Assembly (NCBI GenBank): GCA_002067405.1
Contig: MVRP01000177.1
Location: 1 to 8,905 of the forward strand
DNA length: 8,905 bases
Direction: 5' to 3'
Source of the DNA: Syntrophorhabdaceae bacterium PtaU1.Bin034
GTDB taxonomy: Bacteria; Desulfobacterota_G; Syntrophorhabdia; Syntrophorhabdales; WCHB1-27
Part shown: positions 1-5,512 of the stretch, in pieces
Layout of the letters: each line of letters begins with the position of its first letter
Position numbering within the stretch: position 1 is the stretch's first letter
Notes under the pieces: model-generated
What the model was told of the DNA's origin: nothing
Databases searched by the model: none
Seen by the model: the letters and a program-made list of their open reading frames with translations, nothing else
Translations under genes and position numbers: made by a program

Positions 1-282
1 CCTGCCCATCCCGCATCCGAGGTCGTAAAAGATATCATCGTCACCCGGTCGTGCAATTCTCACTATCTTCCTTATGAACCAGTAATTGATCGTTGAATAC
101 TCCTCGTTATCCTCAAGCACGGATTTCCCTTCTTGCTCGCCCCTCGCGAGAGAGGGCGGAGAGATAGTCCTGATGTTGAGCAAAAGCTCGTCGCAGAGCG
201 TAATGAGATGCTTGAGCAGGATAAGGGGCTGGAGCAGCAGGCGGAACAACCGTTTTTTAGAGGAAGTGACGGACGATCTCAT
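1..282 (-). CDS. SAM-dependent methyltransferase, N-terminal part (cut by left edge)
   Basis: This frame is open from an ATG at 282 to the window edge and gives 94 residues. The last ones read DIFYDLGCGMGR, which is the glycine-rich motif I (S-adenosylmethionine binding) of a class I methyltransferase; FYDLGCGxGR is typical of generic and DOT1-like methyltransferase domains. The first ~40 residues are basic and leucine-rich (RLFRLLLQPLILLKHLI), suggesting an amphipathic or membrane-associated helix before the catalytic domain. A GGGAG Shine-Dalgarno site lies 9 bases before the ATG. The start overlaps the end of the upstream BON-methyltransferase gene by 26 bases, so the two are probably co-transcribed and translationally coupled. 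The substrate cannot be told because the rest of the gene is outside the window. Seen: the open frame, motif and RBS; inferred: enzyme class. Confidence 0.75.
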   Translation of the reverse strand, partial: MRSSVTSSKKRLFRLLLQPLILLKHLITLCDELLLNIRTISPPSLARGEQEGKSVLEDNEEYSTINYWFIRKIVRIARPGDDDIFYDLGCGMGR

Positions 283-1048
283 CGTCGTCTGCTCCCGCAC
301 CTTCCTTATCGGGGATGAGATCCGCGAATACAGTGTCACTGTTGCAGGAAACCGTGAGGGGCCGGAAAGGACTGATAAATGGGGTGCGCTGGCAAAAGAG
401 CTTGAAGCTCTGGGGCACGAAGAATCGGACATGGGTGGGATCGGCGACGGCAACGGCATGGTGCCAGTACGGAACCATTACATGAAGTACGCCGTCATGC
501 CTCAAGACCCTGTGGATCTCGTTCATTAAAGAGACAAGCTCGTTGATATGCTCGAGGACATGCACCGCAAAGATATGGTCAATAGTGTTGCTGCCAAAGG
601 GGAGCGACGTTTCCAGATCAGTGACCACATCCACCGGCGGGTAGATGAAACGGTCGACACCCACGCTTTGCTGCGATTGCTTATAAGTGCCGCATCCTAT
701 ATCGAGCACATTGAGCGGCCGACGGCCGGGCCTTTCCAGAAGGTCCCATACGGCATGGACACCTCGCACCATTCCCACAAGCCTGCGAAGGAGGAACTGT
801 TCGGACTCATTCTGTACAAATCCTCTCAGGTGAGCTACTCCGCCATCAACCCAGAGCCTCACGTCCTTGACGCCGCTTATCCCCACATTGCCCGATACAA
901 CCTGCAGTATGTCGGCCTCGATTGCCCTGTCCCGGCGGACCAATGCCGTTTCACCGCGAATGATCTCGTTGCTGTGATTGGGGACAACCCTGATTCCTGC
1001 AGGTAGACTCTTTTTGTCGCCCTCACCTCCGGCTTCGGTTCTTGTCAT
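257..1048 (-). CDS. BON domain fused to class I SAM-dependent methyltransferase
   Basis: From the ATG at 1048 the product is 263 residues. About residues 40-106 fit a BON domain: an acidic start (DRAIEADIL), a beta strand VKDVRLWVDGGVAHLRGFV, then a helix ending in MVRGVHAVWDLLE. A short basic linker leads to a methyltransferase domain with motif I VLDIGCG (residues 114-120), the acidic GVDRF end of strand 2, LPFGSNTIDHIFAVHVLEHI in the middle, and LRHDGVLHVMVPYW followed by DPTHVRFF near the end. This layout matches the Methyltransf_11-type group with a GCGxxK-like loop. BON domains are usually found in periplasmic or envelope proteins, yet no signal peptide is visible, so the fusion is unusual. 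A TTG at 1084 would add 12 residues, but it lies in a -35 element, so I prefer 1048. The downstream gene is a second methyltransferase, suggesting a shared, unknown substrate. Confidence 0.8.
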   Translation of the reverse strand: MTRTEAGGEGDKKSLPAGIRVVPNHSNEIIRGETALVRRDRAIEADILQVVSGNVGISGVKDVRLWVDGGVAHLRGFVQNESEQFLLRRLVGMVRGVHAVWDLLERPGRRPLNVLDIGCGTYKQSQQSVGVDRFIYPPVDVVTDLETSLPFGSNTIDHIFAVHVLEHINELVSLMNEIHRVLRHDGVLHVMVPYWHHAVAVADPTHVRFFVPQSFKLFCQRTPFISPFRPLTVSCNSDTVFADLIPDKEGAGADDDEIVRHFL

Positions 1049-1055
1049 AAAAAAG

Positions 1056-1084
1056 AATATAGGTCGGGCCGCCGAAGCGGTCAA
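1056..1084 (-). promoter_or_regulatory. Sigma70-type promoter of the BON-methyltransferase gene, apparently leaderless
   Basis: On the minus strand TTGACC (1084-1079) and TATATT (1061-1056) are separated by exactly 17 bases; each hexamer matches the consensus at 5 of 6 positions. Seven bases separate the -10 from the ATG at 1048, so transcription should begin at or next to the start codon. There is no Shine-Dalgarno sequence in the interval, which is a T run. The alternative TTG start at 1084 forms the first three bases of this -35, which argues against it. Confidence 0.6.
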
Positions 1085-1219
1085 TTCGAGCCTGCCGGAA
1101 ACTGCGGACGAACCCGACCGGCCCTTGCGGGTGCCCGGTTTTCCCTTTTTCCCCGTTTCTCCCTATGATAAACTTATGAAACATATTATCCGACAACACC
1201 CATAAAAGGTAAGGGATTC

Positions 1220-1429
1220 ATGGAACTTTATCTGCAGATAACGTTGAAATGCCCGAGGTGCAAGAAAGAATTCGGCATGAACGTGAAGAAACTGATTCCT
1301 TCCGGTTCGCTCAGGTGTTTCGCCTGCGGCACTGTCACCCCTTTCAGCGAAGAGAAGACAAGAAAGATGCAGGACCGCGTGAGAGAGCTTGAAGTGATGA
1401 TCGACGATATGCGGGAAAATTTCTTTTGA
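1220..1429 (+). CDS. Small zinc-ribbon protein with C-terminal coiled coil
   Basis: The product is 69 residues. Two CxxC knuckles, CPRC at 11-14 and CFAC at 33-36, are 18 residues apart and should bind one zinc in a ribbon fold. After about residue 44 the chain turns highly charged (EEKTRKMQDRVRELEVMIDDMRENFF), with heptad-like spacing that suggests a short coiled coil for dimerisation or partner binding. The ATG at 1220 is preceded by GTAAGGG at a suitable distance, and a -10-like TATGAT lies at 1164-1169 with only a weak -35. It is divergent from the BON-methyltransferase gene, and a second small gene of unknown function follows 80 bases downstream. The zinc ribbon is clear from the sequence; the role, perhaps nucleic-acid or protein binding, is not known. 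Confidence 0.75.
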   Translation: MELYLQITLKCPRCKKEFGMNVKKLIPSGSLRCFACGTVTPFSEEKTRKMQDRVRELEVMIDDMRENFF

Positions 1430-1509
1430 TCTTCTCGGGGATGGTTCTGTCCCTTGGCGGCTGATTTCATTGTCGCGATGCATCCACGAAGACAACCGGG
1501 GGGCTTGAA

Positions 1510-1743
1510 GTGAGCGACAAATCAATATTGGGCTGGCTTCGATTCGGACTGTCCGACAAGGACAAGTATGAAATCACAAGCTGGGCTTTCAGTTACTTTA
1601 TAAAGAGCAACCTCACCGTTCCCGATGCGGTGATCGAGGCTGTGAAGAAGGTCAAGCCGGACAAGATCAACAAGGACGGATCTCTCAAACTTTCAAAGTC
1701 CGAAATCCTTGAATTGCAGTTAAGGGTAAGAAATATGCTTTAG
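1510..1743 (+). CDS. Hypothetical 77-residue soluble protein
   Basis: I do not recognise a family. The GTG at 1510 is chosen because a run of G (GGGG about 6 bases before it) can act as a ribosome binding site and because SDKSILGWLRFGLSDKDKYEI reads as a natural N-terminus. The product is a mixed, charged protein with no signal peptide or membrane segment. It has an aromatic stretch in the middle (SWAFSYFIKSN), a lysine-rich part (VKKVKPDKINKDGSLK) and a predicted final helix (SKSEILELQLRVRNML). It follows the zinc-ribbon gene in the same direction and ends 12 bases before the stop codon of the convergent DUF2171-like gene. Codon use looks like that of its neighbours. Coding status is likely; function is unknown. 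Confidence 0.6.
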   Translation: MSDKSILGWLRFGLSDKDKYEITSWAFSYFIKSNLTVPDAVIEAVKKVKPDKINKDGSLKLSKSEILELQLRVRNML

Positions 1744-1755
1744 CCGGGAAACGGT

Positions 1756-2049
1756 TCACACGCCACCGAGAGGTTTCCTTGCAGAGACGTCCTCTTCAAG
1801 GCTCGGCCAGTCCATCTCGGCTATCTGTCCTTCCGTGACTTTGAGGATTACCCTGTTTCCGGGCTCCGAGACCTCATCCACGCATTCGAAAGGAACAAAA
1901 ACGGATATCGCCCCGGGGCGATGGAGCAGAAAATCACGTGGACGGATCTCCCGTACATGGCCGATATGATTTCCATCCTGGCCTATCACCTCCATCTCGG
2001 TCTTCATCCTGCGTAACAACCTGTCTCTGCCCTCAAATCCTTCGACCAT
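1756..2049 (-). CDS. DUF2171 / PRC-barrel-like small protein
   Basis: The product is 97 residues. Residues 15-72 resemble the DUF2171 / PRC-barrel pattern: MEVIGQDGNHIGHVREIRPRDFLL, then FVPFECVDEV, then NRVILKVTEGQI. In such proteins a small beta barrel begins with V-x-G-x-DG-x-x-I/V-G-x-V and ends with an [IF]P-x-x-x-I/V-x-x-V element. The family is common in stress-related and envelope-associated proteins, but its molecular role is not established. The start at 2049 is well supported by GAGGAGG seven bases upstream. The gene is divergent from the TauE/SafE exporter gene and converges on the 77-residue gene. The tail after residue 80 (WPSLEEDVSARKPLGGV) is charged and probably disordered. 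Family call is from pattern recognition only. Confidence 0.65.
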   Translation of the reverse strand: MVEGFEGRDRLLRRMKTEMEVIGQDGNHIGHVREIRPRDFLLHRPGAISVFVPFECVDEVSEPGNRVILKVTEGQIAEMDWPSLEEDVSARKPLGGV

Positions 2050-2121
2050 ATGAAATCCTCCTCGTACCGTCTCCTTACTGTTCCGGCTATTCCTTTTTAA
2101 ACACTAGGCCCGACTGCCGAA

Positions 2122-2934
2122 ATGTCAAGGCTGGCATTGTCGGGGCTTCTGTGGTATGAACGTTCTGTGGTCGACATTCTTCTCCTTTGCACCTCAGCCT
2201 TTATTGCGGGGTTTATCGATTCCGTCGCCGGCGGGGGAGGACTCGTCCAGGTGCCGGCGCTTTTCGTGTTTCTCCCCACCCTCCCCGTCCCCATCCTCTT
2301 CGGGACGAATAAGCTTGCATCGATAGCGGGGACGTCGATAGCCGCAACGCACTACGCGCGAAACATCGCCGTGAACTGGAAAGCAACGCTGCCGGCTGTC
2401 ATGGCGGCATTCGTCTTCTCTTTTCTCGGCGCCAGGGTCGTGACCCTGATCAGGCCCGAGGTCATGCGTCCCCTGATACTCGTATTGCTGATCGCCATCG
2501 CGATTTACACCTTCAAGCGGAAGGAGCTTGGCTCCCTCCACGCCCCCAGACTCGGCGTGACGAGCCAGACGACGTTCAGCCTGCTTACGGGGACGGTGAT
2601 AGGTTTTTACGACGGCTTTTTCGGACCGGGGACCGGAAGTTTTCTTATCTTCATTTTTGTTGGCATTTTCGGGTTCAGCTTTCTTTCTGCCTCGGCTTCC
2701 TCGAAGTTCGTGAACGTCACGACGAATCTGGCCGCTGTTCTCTATTTCGCCGCAACCGACAACATTCTTTATCGTCTTGCCCTTCCCATGGCCGCGTGCA
2801 ACATGCTCGGGTCGCTCGTGGGAAGCAGACTCGCCGTCCTCAAGGGATCACGTTTCGTGCGAACTTTTTTCCTTCTCGTGGTTTCTGCCCTGATTATCAG
2901 GATGGCCTATGGCATTTTTCGTGCGGGTTTTTGA
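2122..2934 (+). CDS. TauE/SafE family (YfcA-like) membrane exporter
   Basis: The product is 270 residues of mostly hydrophobic helices, matching the 250-270-residue size of TSUP/DUF81 proteins, which move sulfite, sulfoacetate or other small anions and organosulfur compounds across the inner membrane. The internal repeat shows two hallmark loops: AGFIDSVAGGGGLVQVPAL at 29-47 and its counterpart GFYDGFFGPGTGSFL at 161-175, each followed by FGTNKLASIAGTS- or ASSKFVNVTTN-type helices. The IDSVAGGGG form is that of the YfcA branch. The start is uncertain: the ATG at 2122 has no clear ribosome binding site, an in-frame TTG at 2137 has AAGG six bases before it, and a GTG at 2167 would begin right at the first helix. 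Substrate cannot be deduced, as no sulfur-metabolism gene is adjacent. It converges on the binding-protein gene. Confidence 0.88.
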   Translation: MSRLALSGLLWYERSVVDILLLCTSAFIAGFIDSVAGGGGLVQVPALFVFLPTLPVPILFGTNKLASIAGTSIAATHYARNIAVNWKATLPAVMAAFVFSFLGARVVTLIRPEVMRPLILVLLIAIAIYTFKRKELGSLHAPRLGVTSQTTFSLLTGTVIGFYDGFFGPGTGSFLIFIFVGIFGFSFLSASASSKFVNVTTNLAAVLYFAATDNILYRLALPMAACNMLGSLVGSRLAVLKGSRFVRTFFLLVVSALIIRMAYGIFRAGF

Positions 2935-2991
2935 CGTCACACGGAACCCGAAGTCTCGTTTTCCTTGATCTTTTTCTTTTTCAGCAGGAAC

Positions 2992-4143
2992 TCATGGTCG
3001 CCAGACTTCGGCCGTCCTGTAAGTCCCTTTCATGACCCCAATGACGGCAACCGGTTTCTCCGGTGGTTTGCCCGGTTGTCCGTACGAGATGTCTCCTGTT
3101 ACACCCCTGAACCCTTTTGTGGACGCAATAGAACTTGTCAGAGCCTTGCGCTCAATTGTCCCCGCCCGCTCTATTGCGTCTGCGAGAAGATTCATTGCGT
3201 CAAAGCCCAGTGCACAGAACGCGTTATCCGGCTCTTTCGTATGCAGCCTTTTGTAGGCAGCCGCAAAATCAACAACCTCTTTCCGTATCTCACCCCTGAA
3301 GACATGGGTCGAGAAGTAGATGTTGTCTGCGAGCTCTTTACCAGGAATGGTCAAAATCAGGTCGGTATCGAAGCCGTCTCCACTCAATATGGGCATGAAA
3401 ATATTTTTTTGCCGGATCTGTTTCACGGTCAGGCCTGCCTCGTCGGGAATAGCCGCTATGAACACCGCGTCCGGCTTAGTCCTTTTCAACCGTTCCACAA
3501 GCTGGGAGAAATCTTTTTTGCCGGAAGGAAAAGGCTCGTCATCAAGGATCTTACCGCCTCTCGCTGTAAAACGCTGTTTGAAATAACCGGACAGGGCAGA
3601 GGTAAAAGCCATCGTAGAATCGGTCCACACCACAACCGATCTTGCCTTGAGAGTCTTGTATGCAAAATCCGCAACAGCGTGAGCCTGCGCGTCGTCACCG
3701 AAGGCAGCCATAAAGAGGTGATTGCCAATGACTTTGGGAAGATCGGGAAGCGTTGCACCGGAGGTGATGAAGGGAATTCCGGCCGACTGAAATACGGGAG
3801 CTGCGGCGAGTACATACGTGCTGTCCCCGTAACCGACCCCCGCCACAACGCCCATCTTGACAGCTTCGCGGGCTGCCTCGGCCGCAAGTCGGGCGTCGGT
3901 CTTCGTATCAAAAGCTATGATCTCTACCTTTCTGCCTCTCAGCAGGCCGCCCTTTTGGTTGATCATCTCGGCTGCCAGTTTCACCCCATCAAGGCCGGGA
4001 CCGTCAATCGAGGACATGCCTCCTGTCGTATTATAGAGGGCTGCTATTTTCAGTGTTTGCACGCGCTGCCCCTCAGAAAAACAGGCGGCAGGAAACAGAA
4101 CGAGAAGAAAGAGAACAAGGGAGATTGTTTTCGTACGCAGCAT
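2992..4143 (-). CDS. Periplasmic Liv-type ABC transporter substrate-binding protein
   Basis: The product is 383 residues, a normal size for Peripla_BP_6 / LivK-like proteins that capture branched-chain amino acids, aromatic acids or amides outside the inner membrane. A signal peptide spans about residues 1-24 (MLRTKTISLVLFLLVLFPAAC). Cys21 could be lipidated, but proline at -3 makes a weak lipobox. The mature protein opens with LKIAALYNTTGGMSSIDGPG and GVKLAAEMINQKGG, then AGVGYGDSTYVLAAAPVFQSAGIPFITSGA, all typical of the type I two-lobed fold. ATG 4143 is chosen over an in-frame codon at 4167 because GGAGG lies five bases before it and the signal peptide follows at once. No permease or ATPase gene is in the window, so it is an orphan binding protein or works with a distant transporter. 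It lies 65 bases after the DUF4124-like gene, same strand. Confidence 0.9.
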   Translation of the reverse strand: MLRTKTISLVLFLLVLFPAACFSEGQRVQTLKIAALYNTTGGMSSIDGPGLDGVKLAAEMINQKGGLLRGRKVEIIAFDTKTDARLAAEAAREAVKMGVVAGVGYGDSTYVLAAAPVFQSAGIPFITSGATLPDLPKVIGNHLFMAAFGDDAQAHAVADFAYKTLKARSVVVWTDSTMAFTSALSGYFKQRFTARGGKILDDEPFPSGKKDFSQLVERLKRTKPDAVFIAAIPDEAGLTVKQIRQKNIFMPILSGDGFDTDLILTIPGKELADNIYFSTHVFRGEIRKEVVDFAAAYKRLHTKEPDNAFCALGFDAMNLLADAIERAGTIERKALTSSIASTKGFRGVTGDISYGQPGKPPEKPVAVIGVMKGTYRTAEVWRP

Positions 4144-4158
4144 ATGGACCTCCGGGCT

Positions 4159-4188
4159 ATCCTGCATCTATACGGTTTTCTGCAGGAT
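4159..4188. repeat. 8-bp inverted repeat upstream of the binding-protein gene
   Basis: ATCCTGCA (4159-4166) and TGCAGGAT (4181-4188) are perfect inverted copies with a 14-base loop. The element ends five bases before the GGAGG ribosome binding site of the substrate-binding-protein gene and sits between two minus-strand genes. It has no T tract on the transcribed strand, so it does not look like an intrinsic terminator. It could be an operator for a dimeric regulator or an mRNA hairpin that limits readthrough or translation. Its presence is seen directly; its function is inference. Confidence 0.45.
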
Positions 4189-4208
4189 GACACGAGAGGG
4201 GATAGATG

Positions 4209-4700
4209 TCAAGGACAAGACAGCGGTTGCTGGGACGGACAAGGGGCGATTGGGGAGGTATTAGTCCCTCGCACTATTATATAATACGGCGTGAGGGCGC
4301 GGCGGGTTGATTCGGCAGTAAGATGGGCCGCATCAGCGGATGCCTGGGCAGCCTGCATTGCAATGGCGGCTGATTGAGCCGAGGTCCGGGCAGCCTCTGC
4401 GGCCGCCTTCGCCTCTGCCTCCGCCCGGGAAACCGTCGGTCTGGGCTGCTTCTTCTCAAATTCGGCGGCATGCTTGAATTCACGGTTGAGAGCCGCGAAA
4501 GGTTCACATCGGTAGTTTTTTTCGTCGTACCGTTTATTGGTAATGGTTATCGCCCCATTCTTGTCCGTACAATAGTAAAATTCGTTTCCCTGGGCAAAAA
4601 CCGCCGGGCAGATAAAGGTTGCCGCCGCAAGCAGGCCAAAGCACAGGAAAGCTGCGACCGCAACTCCGAAAAGGGCTCTGGAGGATCGCACAAAAGACAT
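4209..4700 (-). CDS. Secreted DUF4124-like protein with alanine-rich helical tail
   Basis: The product is 163 residues. A signal peptide covers about 1-36 (basic MSFVRSSR, a long alanine/leucine core, cleavage near AVFA-QG). Residues 40-66 (EFYYCTDKNGAITITNKRYDEKNYRCE) resemble the short DUF4124 motif, in which Y-x-C/W-x-D-x-x-G-x-x-x-x-[ST] begins a small beta unit; Cys44 and Cys65 could pair. Residues 90-135 are almost pure helix-forming alanine, glutamate and glutamine (AEAEAKAAAEAARTS and on), like a coiled coil or cell-wall spacer. The C-terminal end is proline- and cysteine-bearing. The protein is probably periplasmic; function unknown. The ATG at 4700 has no Shine-Dalgarno site but a promoter ends right before it, so translation may be leaderless. 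The downstream Liv-type binding protein could be co-transcribed. Confidence 0.7.
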   Translation of the reverse strand: MSFVRSSRALFGVAVAAFLCFGLLAAATFICPAVFAQGNEFYYCTDKNGAITITNKRYDEKNYRCEPFAALNREFKHAAEFEKKQPRPTVSRAEAEAKAAAEAARTSAQSAAIAMQAAQASADAAHLTAESTRRALTPYYIIVRGTNTSPIAPCPSQQPLSCP

Positions 4701-4706
4701 TTAGAA

Positions 4707-4738
4707 ATTATCTAGTGCCCGAGCCCCGGTTCTGTCAA
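4707..4738 (-). promoter_or_regulatory. Promoter of the secreted DUF4124-like gene, apparently leaderless
   Basis: A perfect -35 TTGACA lies at 4738-4733 on the minus strand. Two overlapping -10 readings follow: TAGATA (4714-4709, 18-base spacer) and GATAAT (4712-4707, 20-base spacer, 5 of 6 matches). Either puts the transcription start within a base or two of the ATG at 4700. The interval holds no purine-rich ribosome binding site. Confidence 0.5.
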
Positions 4739-4759
4739 GTGCTCTTCACAGTGCTTCTG

Positions 4760-4957
4760 TCAACGATCTTTCTTTCGGGTCGGATTTCCCCAGGAATCGT
4801 AATTACCGACAAAGGGAATACAGTTTCTCTTCTGGTTGAGACAGGTCCGATAATCGCATCCGAACGCGGGACGATGGGGACGCATGTGATGGCAAAGCTC
4901 ATAGCACTTCTGTTCCAGAGCGAGGGTGCAAATATACTTGATGTAAGTCACGCTCAT
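4760..4957 (-). CDS. Possible small cysteine-rich protein (65 residues)
   Basis: I do not recognise a family. From the ATG at 4957 the product has six cysteines, at 10, 18, 22, 34, 39 and 47, with spacing CxxxC near residues 18-22 and GCDYRTC at 33-39. It is also rich in histidine, arginine and tyrosine (HHMRPHRPAFGCDYRTC) and ends WGNPTRKKDR. The composition, with preferred codons such as AAG, CTC and TGC, looks more like a real protein than the opposite strand does. No Shine-Dalgarno site precedes the ATG, but TATATT lies at 4969-4964, placing a transcript start on the ATG; the -35 is weak. In-frame GTG codons at 4975 and 4999 are other possible starts. The gene fills an otherwise empty gap and is divergent from the PxxKW cysteine-rich gene. 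A metal-binding role would be a guess. Confidence 0.45.
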   Translation of the reverse strand: MSVTYIKYICTLALEQKCYELCHHMRPHRPAFGCDYRTCLNQKRNCIPFVGNYDSWGNPTRKKDR

Positions 4958-5103
4958 ATAAATAATATACGACACCTTGAGACTACGTGCACACCCCACG
5001 CTCCATTCCCGGTGTTTGCTCCGTCAGTCCCGTACTTGAAATCCCCCGGAACGGGTTATCGTCTACCTCCTTGCTCCAATCCAATCCGAAACCGACAAGC
5101 GTA

Positions 5104-5133
5104 TTGACAATCCGTCTGATTTATAGTTATATA
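5104..5133 (+). promoter_or_regulatory. Sigma70-type promoter of the PxxKW gene
   Basis: A perfect -35 TTGACA (5104-5109) is followed after 18 bases by TATATA (5128-5133), or after 17 bases by TTATAT, in a strongly AT-rich stretch. This gives a leader of about 25-30 bases that includes the GAGGAGGT ribosome binding site of the gene starting at 5167. Confidence 0.5.
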
Positions 5134-5166
5134 TTGACCTCTAAACACAGAGGAGGTGGTGCCGTT

Positions 5167-5451
5167 ATGCAATGTCAAACACAAAAACCGGGTGTCGAGT
5201 GCCTGTTCATGAAAAAGGCAGGATGTTCCTATAATGGCGGGAAGTGCTATACCATTATAGAGAATTGTGAAGGATGCACGAGAATACTTGATCTTCCTAC
5301 GGGCAAATACTGCAGCAGCTTCCCGTACCCTGCTCAGAAGTGGCAGAATGCCAGCTGCTCAATGGCCACGCACATAAAGAAAGCCCAGAAGACAGAGGAG
5401 CAGAAAATCAATCCTCTGAAGGCTTCGAAGAGAAACGCAGGAAAGAAGTAA
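5167..5451 (+). CDS. PxxKW family cysteine-rich protein
   Basis: The product is 94 residues with eight cysteines, at 3, 12, 20, 27, 34, 37, 49 and 64. The order ECLFMKKAGCSYNGGKC, then IIENCEGCTRI, then KYCSSFPYPAQKW and CSMATHI, and finally KINPLKASKR, fits the PxxKW cysteine-rich family that I know mainly from Desulfobacterota and related anaerobes; PAQKW (55-59) is the naming motif. The cysteine pattern suggests metal or iron-sulfur binding, but no activity is established for the family that I can cite. The ATG at 5167 is supported by GAGGAGGT nine bases before it; the frame stays open further upstream to 4987, but that part lies over the promoter. The gene precedes rplM by 61 bases and has its own promoter, so readthrough into the ribosomal operon is possible but not needed. 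Confidence 0.85.
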   Translation: MQCQTQKPGVECLFMKKAGCSYNGGKCYTIIENCEGCTRILDLPTGKYCSSFPYPAQKWQNASCSMATHIKKAQKTEEQKINPLKASKRNAGKK

Positions 5452-5470
5452 TCGCTTCATTTTCCTTGAC

Positions 5471-5499
5471 TTGACCTTACAGGTATATTACTTTTAGAT
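5471..5499 (+). promoter_or_regulatory. Tentative promoter of the rplM-rpsI-argC operon
   Basis: In the 61-base space before rplM, TTGACC (5471-5476) is followed after 17 bases by TTAGAT (5494-5499), a poor -10. TTGACT (5466-5471) and TATATT (5484-5489) are better hexamers, but the spacing between them is only 12 bases. The region is AT-rich and likely holds the promoter, but the exact elements are unsure. Confidence 0.25.
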
Positions 5500-5512
5500 C
5501 AAAGGTGTGTGA

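Noticed and set aside
1049..1084. TTG start at 1084 for the BON-methyltransferase
   Set aside because: The codon is part of a well-spaced -35 element and has no good ribosome binding site; the added residues look like noncoding sequence.
1117..1145. Terminator-like hairpin with a T-rich tail on the plus strand
   Set aside because: The stem has only 5+3 pairs with a three-base bulge, and no plus-strand gene lies upstream for it to terminate.
4144..4167. Upstream start at 4167 for the binding protein
   Set aside because: The ATG at 4143 has GGAGG at the right distance and begins the signal peptide directly; the extra eight residues also fall in the inverted repeat.
2965..4284. A plus-strand open frame of 439 codons opposite the binding-protein gene
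   Set aside because: It is the antisense shadow of a clear Liv-type binding protein; its translation is rich in cysteine, histidine and arginine with no domain, and it has no ribosome binding site.
4619..5107. A 162-codon plus-strand frame across the gap
   Set aside because: It crosses the antisense of a signal peptide and two promoters, has no ribosome binding site and no recognisable domain.
4983..5117. A minus-strand frame of about 44 codons reading GFGLDWSKEVDDNPFRG
   Set aside because: The residues look protein-like, but there is no ATG or GTG near the front, the frame overlaps the PxxKW promoter and it ends within the gap. It could be a gene remnant, but there is too little to claim.
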